64,000 nucleotides of DNA from Oceanipulchritudo coccoides (lineage in GTDB: Bacteria; Verrucomicrobiota; Verrucomicrobiia; Opitutales; Oceanipulchritudinaceae). Shown piece after piece: positions 9,170 to 17,877 of the stretch. The notes beneath the pieces are model-generated. The model saw only the letters and a list, made by a program, of their open reading frames with translations. It was not told the origin of the DNA and ran no database searches. The position numbers and the translations under genes were made by a program. Within the stretch, counting starts at the first letter, position 1, and every line of letters starts with the position of its first letter. The DNA lies in NCBI RefSeq assembly GCF_010500615.1, contig NZ_JAAGNX010000002.1, positions 176,990 to 240,989 of the forward strand. The letters are read 5' to 3'.

Positions 9170-11575
9170 TTATTCCTCACTCACCTGTACCGTCAGGCGG
9201 ACAAAAAGGGGATCCTGTCCGGTGAACGAGGTGAGAACATCCTCAATTCCCTGATCAATTGTCGTTATTGTGCTCCCGGCCAAGCCCACGAGGGTCCATG
9301 ATTCTGGATACAGATTGGCGGATTGCTCGACTGCGTAGAGAATGCTGCGGGCGGCCGCATCGACACGGCGACGAAAAGTGTACTCCAGTTGAGGACTCCC
9401 ATCCTTGTATCCCAAAGAAGTGACCGGCAGAATATCTGCGCTATCCCCAAGCGCAGGCTGTCCGCCCAATGCGTATTCAAGAAGGTTGACGACCCCGTCA
9501 CCGTCGAAATCGAAGGTGTCGGCGGAATTGCCGGCGTTTTCCTTTTCCCCGAAATGCTCCAGGCGCCACCGCTCAAGGGGGGAGTTCAGACGTGCAACAA
9601 GATCCTCGCCCGAGGGGAGGTAATTCTGAGGGACACCCGCCAGCAGGACAGACAGCCTTTCATAGGCAAAATCCGTGTTATTGCGGTTGGTATCCCCGTT
9701 TCTTAAAGCAAACCCGAGCAGGCGGATGCCGGCGATCGTTCCGTCGTAGGTCTTGATGACACCGGAGGCGTAAGGATCCCATGTCAGGTAGCGCGACCCG
9801 TCAGCCTCGATAATTTCATACAAGGGCAAGCTGCCATTAACTGGATGGGCATAGAGGTGAAAGGCGGCGTCATCGCGTTTGCGGAATACACGAAACTCAC
9901 TTCCACTTCCGGAATAGCCGTAACCGATCAGCGGGCTGTCGGTTTCGGAATATTCCATGGCCTGGAGCTCTGGCTCCGCAGTCAGGCCGCGTGCCTGAAT
10001 ACGCTCGGACAAATCCGCCATGCTGCTCCCAAAGGCAAAATAGAAACGTGCCCAGACGCCTGTTCCCCGGGTGAGGACATAGTTGCGCACCGCTGTAATG
10101 ACCATGTAATTACGCCACCCGTCCTCGGTTCCGTTATCTTCACCACCAGCGTAACCCACGCGCAAAAGGCTGTTCCTCGTCTGGTTTGGAATCAATGGTG
10201 CCGACTCTGGTCCGTAAACAAGGCCAAGGACGGGGGAATTGCCGGTGGGGGAATCGCTGAAGGCAGCCCATCCGCCAGTTTCCGCGAAGGACTCAGTCAA
10301 TCCGTCGCCCCATAACTCCGTCACCGGATCGCCCCATGAAGTACCATCCGGATTGGAAATAAAGCCGTACTCAGCACTGGTGCGACGGACCCCTCCCCAT
10401 GGCAGGTTGTGCCGGTTGAGAATGTCCTCCCCGTAGTTGTAGAATCCCATCGTGACCTCAATGACGCCTTTCCCGAGGTCGCGGTAGCGGGTAAACACCA
10501 GCAAATCCGACCGCCAGTCGTTGGCCGTTGTCCCGTCCTGAAAGACTTCCAGATGCGGATGCTGGGCCCAGTTGATGGTCGTGTAGCTGCGGGTTTCTGA
10601 ATCAAGGTGGGCGGCAACCTGGGGAGAATAAAACGGCTCCGTCAGGATGGGATCGCGCATGTAAACCCCGGAATGATGGATGAAGTATTTGGAGGGCGGG
10701 TCGGCATCCGGATCGTTCAGGGAGGTGGCCACCGCCACCCCTTGCCAGACTTCGTCATTCCACGGGGAATCGTTGGGTTCACTCCGGTAGGAAGGGGGAA
10801 CCGTCTCCCCGAGTGCCGGCGTGCGCAGGGAATACATGTGGCCGCCACGGCCGATCCGCATGTCCCATGAAAGAATATTCTCCCCCATCCCGCCATCAGG
10901 AAATTCCCCTGAGAGCTCGGCGTCCATGACATAGGCTTCAGAGTATGTCGGTGTCCACGCGGAGACAGTAGGCTGCAACTCACGCGTAGCGGAAAATTCA
11001 GTACCGGCATAATCCGGTGCCACCCTGCTCGACGGGACAAGGGTTCCCAGATAGGTCGAAAAGGCCGGAGGGGCGGCTAGTCGTAAACCGACACCTTTAT
11101 CCTCAACGACGATGGCCGGGCTGCGTTGTTCAAAACCCGTGAAGGTGACTTTCTGTTCGGGAAAAACATCAAGGGGAAAGATCGTTTTAACGAGAGGCAG
11201 ATACCCCTGCAATGCCTCGTAGGAGGTCCCATCGACAATGATCCCGCTGTCCTGCTCAAAAGTGAATCCGGTCACAACAAGAAGTGAGCCAATCCCCGAC
11301 CGGCCATAGTCGATAACAAGGTGTGCGTTACTCTGAAGAGTCAGGCTTCCAGCTTGATAAAAGGTGGAATTGCCTTTGAGGGTCACCGTCAACCCGGAAT
11401 TGACGAATACGTCGTCACCGGTGTTAGGAAGCCGCCCAAGAGACCAGTTGACCGCGGTTGACCATAATCCATCACCCCCCGAGTTAGTGAACGAATTGGT
11501 CGCGCCCACTGCCCCGGTCGCGGGGAGAAGGAGCAGTGTGACGGCCAGGCGGATTACCGTGGGCAGGGAAATCAT
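9170..11575 (-). CDS. Secreted protein of an unrecognised family, paralogue of the protein at 25079
   Basis: 801 residues from the ATG at 11575. I prefer this start because it opens directly into a signal peptide (MISLPTVIRLAV...ATGAVGA) and clears the upstream stop; an in-frame start at 11632 would overlap it. The N-terminal ~160 residues are a repeat module containing IIVDGTSY and VTFTGF. The central ~400 residues match the protein at 25079 along their length: GRGGHMYSLR, YFIHHSGVYMRDP, NWAQHPHLEVF, PWGGVRRTS. The C-terminal ~110 residues carry LLEYALGGQP and end FVRLTVQVSEE. I recognise no characterised family. Conserved His, Trp, Asp and Arg residues would suit a carbohydrate-active enzyme or lectin. 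It is the last gene of the fucosidase-esterase-sulfatase operon. Confidence 0.75.
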   Translation of the reverse strand: MISLPTVIRLAVTLLLLPATGAVGATNSFTNSGGDGLWSTAVNWSLGRLPNTGDDVFVNSGLTVTLKGNSTFYQAGSLTLQSNAHLVIDYGRSGIGSLLVVTGFTFEQDSGIIVDGTSYEALQGYLPLVKTIFPLDVFPEQKVTFTGFEQRSPAIVVEDKGVGLRLAAPPAFSTYLGTLVPSSRVAPDYAGTEFSATRELQPTVSAWTPTYSEAYVMDAELSGEFPDGGMGENILSWDMRIGRGGHMYSLRTPALGETVPPSYRSEPNDSPWNDEVWQGVAVATSLNDPDADPPSKYFIHHSGVYMRDPILTEPFYSPQVAAHLDSETRSYTTINWAQHPHLEVFQDGTTANDWRSDLLVFTRYRDLGKGVIEVTMGFYNYGEDILNRHNLPWGGVRRTSAEYGFISNPDGTSWGDPVTELWGDGLTESFAETGGWAAFSDSPTGNSPVLGLVYGPESAPLIPNQTRNSLLRVGYAGGEDNGTEDGWRNYMVITAVRNYVLTRGTGVWARFYFAFGSSMADLSERIQARGLTAEPELQAMEYSETDSPLIGYGYSGSGSEFRVFRKRDDAAFHLYAHPVNGSLPLYEIIEADGSRYLTWDPYASGVIKTYDGTIAGIRLLGFALRNGDTNRNNTDFAYERLSVLLAGVPQNYLPSGEDLVARLNSPLERWRLEHFGEKENAGNSADTFDFDGDGVVNLLEYALGGQPALGDSADILPVTSLGYKDGSPQLEYTFRRRVDAAARSILYAVEQSANLYPESWTLVGLAGSTITTIDQGIEDVLTSFTGQDPLFVRLTVQVSEE

Positions 11576-11612
11576 CTTGAGAAACTGATTGGGTGAAATG
11601 TCACTTTCAGGA

Positions 11613-14600
11613 TTATTCTGCCAGATCAACATTCAGGTTTATAAAAACGGAATCCCCACCTTGTACTTCCGTTGTAACGGACTCGAAGTCGGCATCGACA
11701 GGATCTGTCCCGGTCTCCGTAACCCCCGCCGTATCCCAACTGCCGGGCTGCAGGGTTGTGGACCTTTGGACCGTATAGGCAAGACCGCGTGTGGCCGCAT
11801 CAGGCCGACGACGGTAAACATACTCCAAAGCTCCAGGAACGCCCCCGGCATTGGTAACGAGAAATGGAAGAACAGAGAAGTCACCACCTTGGGTTGGGTC
11901 ACCCCCAAACGCATATTCCATCAGGTTGATCAATTGATCCCTGTCAGGATTTGCCTCCGGGGCGTCCGCAGGCACTTCCTCCATAAACTCAAAGAGCGTC
12001 TCTCCGCCGATCGCGGAAATAACAATGTTGCTGATCGTGACAGCAGGCGTTGAAGCGGTCCCGATTTCACGGGCAAAGCCAAGTACGATGTAGTCATAAC
12101 CGGATACAGTATCCGGGGCGGTTGTGAAGGTTGACAGGTCAAATATTTGGCTGAAATTTGCCGATCCGCTGGCCCCTTCAATGAGGACTGCCGCATCGCT
12201 TGCCTTGCCGGGCGTATCAGTAAATATGCCGTCAGCCTGCCCGAGATTGTAGGCCGTCATCGCCCCAAGGGCCGACTCCCATGCATTGCCGTTTGAACCC
12301 CCTGTATTGATGGTTTTTGTCGTCGAGACGGAGGAAACATCCACATATCCCCACAGGTGAACATACAGTTTCTCAGATGAATCCCCAGTGGAGTAATCGA
12401 AGCTCAGTTGGATTTGGTTTTCCGGTCCATCAGGCAGGGCTGAAAGGTCAAAAACCCGTCCGATGGCGCCTTCCCCCACCCTTGAGTTAATAAGGCTGGA
12501 ATTTGCCAGAATTCCATGGGTAATAGTCCATGCGCTGTCGGAATACTTGTAGAAACCTGTGGCATCCCGTTCCACTGGCAAAGACGTCGCTCCCACCGTG
12601 TTCAGGTCGGGATCACCGGGAATCAGGTCCAGGCCAAATGAAGCGGCCCAAGTGTCATAGGGGCTCACCACGCTGCCGTGGAGGGCGAAGACCAGATCAT
12701 TATCGGGCTGTTCGGCACCTGCCGAAAAGGGCGGGTAGATGGTCTCGGTTGTCGAACTTGCGTACAAGCGAGCCCCGCCTGTGTATGTTCCACCGCCGTT
12801 TGCCCTCCAAAAGTTGATAAGGTGGTCGCTTGCATTGCTTTGCCATGCCAACTGAAAGGCGTATTGACCCGGTTCGAGAAGCACATCTGTGAAATCAATC
12901 GTGTAGTAGTTCAGGTTGGTGAAGGATGATTCCGAAAGGTCGATCCACTCGAACACTTTTGTATCCTCCGAAGCCGGACTGGGCGTGCCTCCGCTATATT
13001 TTCCAATCCACAACGTCAGCTTGTAATCCCCTGTCCCGAAGCTTGTCGTGGATGCGCTCTTCAGCGTCAGGGAGGTCAGCAGAGTACTGCTGGTGATGGT
13101 AAAGGTCTGTCCACCGGCCTGAACGGGGCTGCCGCTGGTGTCATCGCGTATGGGCACGCCAGCAAGCTCGGCGACCTCATTGCTGAGGACGACATCATTC
13201 GTCGGAAAGGCAATCCCGGCATCTGTGACGAGCGCTTCAGCCGCGGGCTCCCTGACATAGCGGGGGACAATCGTGGAGTCCTTGCCGGTATTGATGTTTA
13301 CGGCTCCGACATCAACTGAGCTGACGAGGAAATTGTTTTCATCAATCAGGTTGAAGACAAAATGAGTCGTTCCATCCGGAATGGTTATCTCAGCATATCC
13401 TGAGGCTGGGACAAACGGCACATTGAGATCAAACCATTCCTCGTTGACACTGTTGTCTCCATTGGGCGTGTAAATGAGCTCCACCCGTTCGACCGCAGCC
13501 TTGTCGGTCTCAAACGTAACCCATGCCACCCCGTTCGAGCTTCCCGAGTCAATTACCGCCGGCACCTGGTCCTTATTCAGAAGGGTCTGGGAAGTTTTTG
13601 GATTATAATGAGGAACACTGGCATCCACCGAAGTCAGCCAGCTTTCGAGCTCGGAGGCCAGTTGAGAGACCATTGTCGGTTGCGTGGCATAGAGGTCGTT
13701 TGCTTCCTCGATGTCCTCGCGCAGGCCGCTTGGATCGTACAGCTCGTAAAGACGGTATGGCTCCAGGGCAGGATTATTAACATGGTCCCAGTTCTTGAAA
13801 AGTTTCCAGCCATCCTTGCGAATGGTACTTTGGAGCGCGTTCCCATGAGGAAAATGCCAGAACATGGTGTCCCGGACGGCTCCTCCGGGATGGGTGACCA
13901 GGTCCGGATCCTGCGGGTCGCTCAGAAGGAGCGAGCTCAGATCACAGCCGTCGAGCCGTTCCGGAATCGGCATACCCGCAAGGGCGAGCATGGTCGGGTA
14001 CAGGTCCAATCCGTTGACCATGACCTCACTTGTCAAACTGGCGGGAACATCCGCGCCCAGAACGATGAAGGGAACGCGTGTTCCACCCTCTTCCGCGTGG
14101 ATCTTCCCTTCATCAAGAGGGAAATTGTCGGTGATCCACTCGTTGCTGGCAGTACCCTCGTAGCCGCCGTTATCCGATGTAATGAAAACATATGTGTTCT
14201 CGATGAGTTTGTGTCCCGGCCAACGCGGATCGTCGGTGTCTTTTAGATAGGTGAGGATGCGATGTACATTGTAGTCAAAAGTTTCCACCATGGCTGCGTA
14301 GAAGGGGTTGTTCTGCCCTTCGGCGAAGAACTCGCTTCCGTCGAGCGGATAGGAATACCCCATCAATCCGGCATATTTCTGAAGCAGACTTTCCGTACGC
14401 ATCTGTATGGGGGTATGTACAAGCCAGGAGGCATAATAACAGAAGAAAGGATCCTCCCTGGTGACCGCTTCATCAAGAAAAGTCAGGGCATCCTCTGTTG
14501 TCTGGTCGAAGGCGAATCCATTGGCATCGAGTTGATACGGATCAGACGGGTCGGTTGTTCCGAAACCGGTCAACCGATCGCTCATGCCAACTGTCACTCC

Positions 14601-15107
14601 ACGGCTGTTACTGGTCCAGTCAAAGCCCTGATCGAGTGGTTGCGGGAAGGAATTGTGGCTCACCGCCATGTGCCACTTTCCAATGTGCCCCGAAAAGTAT
14701 CCGTTGGGTTTTAGTTCTTCGGCAATGGTGATCTCCTCAAGCTCCAGCCGGGCGTTATAGTAGGGATCCATCATGCGGTTCGCCAAGTTGTAAGGCTTGG
14801 GACACTCGCCTCCCACGACATGGGTGTTGTCCACGCGGGCTGGAAACTTTCCACTCATGATGCCGCTACGACTTGGGGCACAAGTTGGAGCAGGGGAGTA
14901 GGCCTGCCGGAAGAGGATCCCTTCCGTTGCCAGCGAATCAATGTAAGGCGTTTGGAAGACGGAAAAAGGCGCCTCCGTGTCATAGCACTTCAAATCCTGC
15001 CAGCCGAGGTCATCGGCAAGGATGAGGACAAAATTCGGCTTTGCCGGGCGCTGCGCAGAAATATTCAGGGCGGCCAGCAATAAAAGGAGTAGGAGGGGTA
15101 TTTTCAT
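11613..15107 (-). CDS. Multidomain type I sulfatase with appended beta-modules
   Basis: 1164 residues with signal peptide (about 1-18). Residues about 24-490 form an S1 sulfatase: metal-binding ILADDLGW (Asp32, Asp33) and the formylglycine motif CAPSR (Cys76), which a formylglycine-generating enzyme must oxidise (none in this window). Later HIGKWHMA and FITSDNGGYEG are typical. After the enzyme come a linker domain, a ~160-residue module (about 690-850, with LTLWIGKYSGG and YAFQLAWQSN) also present in the protein at 25079, another beta-domain, and the shared C-terminal module (LMEYAFGGDP...NLNVDLAE). This is far longer than the usual 450-600 residues. It is probably cell-surface or secreted and removes sulfate from a fucan. 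It starts 27 bp downstream of the esterase stop. Confidence 0.9.
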   Translation of the reverse strand: MKIPLLLLLLLAALNISAQRPAKPNFVLILADDLGWQDLKCYDTEAPFSVFQTPYIDSLATEGILFRQAYSPAPTCAPSRSGIMSGKFPARVDNTHVVGGECPKPYNLANRMMDPYYNARLELEEITIAEELKPNGYFSGHIGKWHMAVSHNSFPQPLDQGFDWTSNSRGVTVGMSDRLTGFGTTDPSDPYQLDANGFAFDQTTEDALTFLDEAVTREDPFFCYYASWLVHTPIQMRTESLLQKYAGLMGYSYPLDGSEFFAEGQNNPFYAAMVETFDYNVHRILTYLKDTDDPRWPGHKLIENTYVFITSDNGGYEGTASNEWITDNFPLDEGKIHAEEGGTRVPFIVLGADVPASLTSEVMVNGLDLYPTMLALAGMPIPERLDGCDLSSLLLSDPQDPDLVTHPGGAVRDTMFWHFPHGNALQSTIRKDGWKLFKNWDHVNNPALEPYRLYELYDPSGLREDIEEANDLYATQPTMVSQLASELESWLTSVDASVPHYNPKTSQTLLNKDQVPAVIDSGSSNGVAWVTFETDKAAVERVELIYTPNGDNSVNEEWFDLNVPFVPASGYAEITIPDGTTHFVFNLIDENNFLVSSVDVGAVNINTGKDSTIVPRYVREPAAEALVTDAGIAFPTNDVVLSNEVAELAGVPIRDDTSGSPVQAGGQTFTITSSTLLTSLTLKSASTTSFGTGDYKLTLWIGKYSGGTPSPASEDTKVFEWIDLSESSFTNLNYYTIDFTDVLLEPGQYAFQLAWQSNASDHLINFWRANGGGTYTGGARLYASSTTETIYPPFSAGAEQPDNDLVFALHGSVVSPYDTWAASFGLDLIPGDPDLNTVGATSLPVERDATGFYKYSDSAWTITHGILANSSLINSRVGEGAIGRVFDLSALPDGPENQIQLSFDYSTGDSSEKLYVHLWGYVDVSSVSTTKTINTGGSNGNAWESALGAMTAYNLGQADGIFTDTPGKASDAAVLIEGASGSANFSQIFDLSTFTTAPDTVSGYDYIVLGFAREIGTASTPAVTISNIVISAIGGETLFEFMEEVPADAPEANPDRDQLINLMEYAFGGDPTQGGDFSVLPFLVTNAGGVPGALEYVYRRRPDAATRGLAYTVQRSTTLQPGSWDTAGVTETGTDPVDADFESVTTEVQGGDSVFINLNVDLAE

Positions 15108-15134
15108 TACGGAATTTCCAGATTTTGGATATCT

Positions 15135-16016
15135 TTATTTATGGGAATAGTAATCCTCGGGGAAAGTAAGTTCCCTGACGTCTTCAGGTATCTCCAGAGA
15201 GGAACAACCAGCCAGAAAGCCGTGCTTTACGAGGAACTGGTCAATCAATTTCACCGACCAGTAGAAGTAAGGGTTGTAGGGATTGCGACCATTGCAGAAG
15301 CCGTGCTTGCCACCCTTGCCCACATAGAACTCGGATTCAACGCCGACCGATTTCAGGGATTCATGAAAGCTTAGAATCTCTTCGACAGGAATAATGTCCT
15401 CGTCCCCAAGAAAAGTGATGAAAGGCGGCAGGTCATCCGAAATAAAATTTGGTGGAGAAAGATAAGCCTCGCACCTGAACCAGGGGTTCCAGAGGACGAC
15501 CAACTGGGGCACGCAGGAAATGGAAAGATCATAGCAATCGTCGTTCGTGTCCTCGCGGGTGATGGTGGCAAGGGAGGCCGCCAACTGCCCGCCAGCTGAG
15601 CCTCCGGCTGCCACGATCTTGTCGGGATTCACCTTCAGCTCCTCCGCATTCTTGCGTAGGAAGCGAATGGCAGACTTTGCATCTTTCACACATTCAAGAG
15701 GTACTTGGATATTGTCCCGGTCCTTCAGGCGGTAATCAACCGACACCGCGATCATTCCCCGTTTGCTGTAGTATTCACAATCGGGATAATGCCAGTCTGG
15801 TTCTCCAGCACGCCAGCTGCCTCCATGGTAGATCACCATGGTGGGAAATGTTTCTTCCGAATCGGCGTAACCGTCGGGCAGAAAAACTGAAAGTTGAAGC
15901 GATTTCCCGTCGACCTCCTTGTAGGTCCACATCGCATCCGGCTCTCGAGCGGCGGCCAAGCTCACATTGGTAAGGACCAAGCAGGAAAGGAGCATGTTTT
16001 GGATATCAAATTTCAT
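15135..16016 (-). CDS. Secreted alpha/beta-hydrolase, probable acyl/acetyl esterase
   Basis: 293 residues with signal peptide (about 1-22). The fold is that of hormone-sensitive-lipase/BD-FAE-like esterases: HGGSW oxyanion segment (64-68), nucleophile motif GGSAGG (Ser140), a late aspartate in FLGDEDIIP (about 217) and histidine in GGKHGF (about 248). Enzymes of this family remove acetyl or other acyl groups from sugars. It sits 3 bp after the fucosidase stop and 27 bp before the sulfatase start, so it is co-transcribed with both. De-esterification before desulfation and fucose release is the likely role. The substrate is inferred from context only. Confidence 0.85.
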   Translation of the reverse strand: MKFDIQNMLLSCLVLTNVSLAAAREPDAMWTYKEVDGKSLQLSVFLPDGYADSEETFPTMVIYHGGSWRAGEPDWHYPDCEYYSKRGMIAVSVDYRLKDRDNIQVPLECVKDAKSAIRFLRKNAEELKVNPDKIVAAGGSAGGQLAASLATITREDTNDDCYDLSISCVPQLVVLWNPWFRCEAYLSPPNFISDDLPPFITFLGDEDIIPVEEILSFHESLKSVGVESEFYVGKGGKHGFCNGRNPYNPYFYWSVKLIDQFLVKHGFLAGCSSLEIPEDVRELTFPEDYYSHK

Positions 16017-16019
16017 CCT

Positions 16020-17792
16020 TCACATTATGGGGACAAGGCGGATTGATTTCAGGCTGGCTTCCCCGTTTTCATCTTCTAGACAGCTGACATGAATCCGGTA
16101 ACGCCCGGGTTCCGGGAAGTGAATCCAGCCAATTGGATACTCCTCGTAGTTGTGCGAGGAATCCTGCTCGTTCTGGATATGTTCCCCGCCCTCGACGGAA
16201 ACGCCCCAGACAATTCTTCCTTTTCCCGCGTAGCTCAGACTGGCTAGATATTCTCCCGGGTGAATGACATCAACTTCCCACGAGGCGGTACTGTCCGGGC
16301 TCCATTCATGGATCCGGGTGAGCCGTACCCATTCGCCAAATTTTTCCATCCAGCGAAGGCTGGATTTCTCAGCGCCGTCAACTTCGGCAAATTCGGCCAG
16401 AATCTCTGTCCCGACAAGGGGGTCCAGACCGAAGGTCTGATCGACATCCGGCGGTCCGGCCAATTCCACTTCAATAACGGAAACAAGCAAATCAGGGGCA
16501 CAGGATGGCAGGGTGAAGATGGTCCAATTTCCTTCGCGGGAATACGGGACAGCCTGGGGGCCATCCGGGGTCAGTATATGCGCGCTTTTGATTTCTGATT
16601 TCAACCCGGGGAGATATAACCTGTCCAGAGGCATCCAGTCGAATATGCAGAGGGAAAGTGTATTGCCATTGGTTGTCACATCACCCCATGGCAATGCATG
16701 TCCCCATGGAGACGGCCCGCTTCTGTAAATGACTTGTGGATTTGATTGTATCCATTGGCCAGCTACACGAAGCACACGGGATGCCCTCACGGGCACACTG
16801 CCATCACCGCGCGGCCCGATGTTCAACATATAGGTTCCGCCTCGGGCCACTGTGGATATGAGACGATTCAGGATTTCCCTGGGGGACTTCCAGTTCTCGT
16901 CATACCATGCGTATCCCCATGAATTATTTGTGGTATCCACGCTTTCCCACATTCCGTCAATGTTGTGGTGAGGGACCTCCATGTCTCCAAGGGTCTGGTA
17001 ATCTCCCAGTCCATGCCCTGCCCGGCCTGAAACCAAGGCATTCGGTTGGTTCCTGCGAACGACCTCGACCAGCTGCTCCACATAGTGCTTGGGCATTTCA
17101 CCGGGTGTATCAAACCAGACCAGAGCAATCGGACCATACTGTGTGGTAATTTCCTCGACTTGTGGCAGGCACTTTTCCCTGAAGTAATCGTCAAAGCTGG
17201 CGCTTTCCCCATTCTCCTTTTTATCCGGTCCATTGTGGCCCCCTGGATACGTCCAGTCCTGGTTGTGTGAATAGTAGAATCCGAATCCCAGGCCTGCTTT
17301 CTGACATGCATCTGAAAGCTCCTTCATCGGGTCGTGTCCCCATGGAGTGGAATCAACGATATCAAAGTCAGAAACTTCCGAGTCATACATCGCGAAGCCG
17401 TCATGATGCTTGCTGGTGATGACAATGTATTTCATACCGGCGTCCTTTGCCAGCTGGACAATTGCCTCAGCATCAAAATTCAGCGGATTAAACTCCTCCG
17501 CAAGTTGCTTGTAGTCGCCGATGGGAATACCTGCCATCCGGTCGCTCATGATCCATTCGCCGATTCCGTAATAGGTTTTTCCATTCACCTTGTTGCCCAG
17601 ATGCGAATAGAGCCCCCAATGGATGAACATTGCGTAGTTGCCTTCCTCGAACAGTTGACCACGGGCAGAATTTTCCGCACGAAGTTTGACGGTGGAATCG
17701 CCCCACATCGCATCCATATTCTCTGCGGGGAGGATCACTTGAAGCAGAAAGAGGCAGCAAAGGGAGAAACTTATGGGGCGCATCATAGGCAT
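16020..17792 (-). CDS. Alpha-L-fucosidase, GH29
   Basis: 590 residues with a secretion signal (hydrophobic stretch about 6-22). The GH29 barrel is clear: YAMFIHWGLYSH (about 53-64), SKHHDGFAMYDS (128-138) and nucleophile region LVWFDTPGE (Asp228), with YMLNIGPRGDG further on. The last ~110 residues form a beta-sandwich resembling a carbohydrate-binding module (ASWEVDVIHPGEY...GRYRIHVSC). It releases terminal alpha-L-fucose by a retaining mechanism and defines the fucose-rich substrate of the locus. It is first in a four-gene operon. The predicted -10 (17796-17801) is so close that transcription would begin at or inside the first codons, so ATG 17786 or 17783 may be the real start; both keep the signal peptide. 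Confidence 0.93.
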   Translation of the reverse strand: MPMMRPISFSLCCLFLLQVILPAENMDAMWGDSTVKLRAENSARGQLFEEGNYAMFIHWGLYSHLGNKVNGKTYYGIGEWIMSDRMAGIPIGDYKQLAEEFNPLNFDAEAIVQLAKDAGMKYIVITSKHHDGFAMYDSEVSDFDIVDSTPWGHDPMKELSDACQKAGLGFGFYYSHNQDWTYPGGHNGPDKKENGESASFDDYFREKCLPQVEEITTQYGPIALVWFDTPGEMPKHYVEQLVEVVRRNQPNALVSGRAGHGLGDYQTLGDMEVPHHNIDGMWESVDTTNNSWGYAWYDENWKSPREILNRLISTVARGGTYMLNIGPRGDGSVPVRASRVLRVAGQWIQSNPQVIYRSGPSPWGHALPWGDVTTNGNTLSLCIFDWMPLDRLYLPGLKSEIKSAHILTPDGPQAVPYSREGNWTIFTLPSCAPDLLVSVIEVELAGPPDVDQTFGLDPLVGTEILAEFAEVDGAEKSSLRWMEKFGEWVRLTRIHEWSPDSTASWEVDVIHPGEYLASLSYAGKGRIVWGVSVEGGEHIQNEQDSSHNYEEYPIGWIHFPEPGRYRIHVSCLEDENGEASLKSIRLVPIM

Positions 17793-17795
17793 TGA

Positions 17796-17840
17796 ATCTT
17801 ATCAGAAAGGCGTCATTTGCCTATCCCGTTTTTGAGGGAT
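17796..17840 (-). promoter_or_regulatory. Candidate regulon promoter, site 3 (fucosidase operon)
   Basis: Minus-strand box ATCCCTCAAAAACGGGAT (17840-17823) is followed after 21 bp by TAAGAT (17801-17796). The box lies only 30 bp from the first candidate ATG, implying a very short or absent leader for the fucosidase mRNA. Confidence 0.6.
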
Positions 17841-17877
17841 GGAGCGACAGGCAGGATTAATTTTTCGGGGAACCGGA

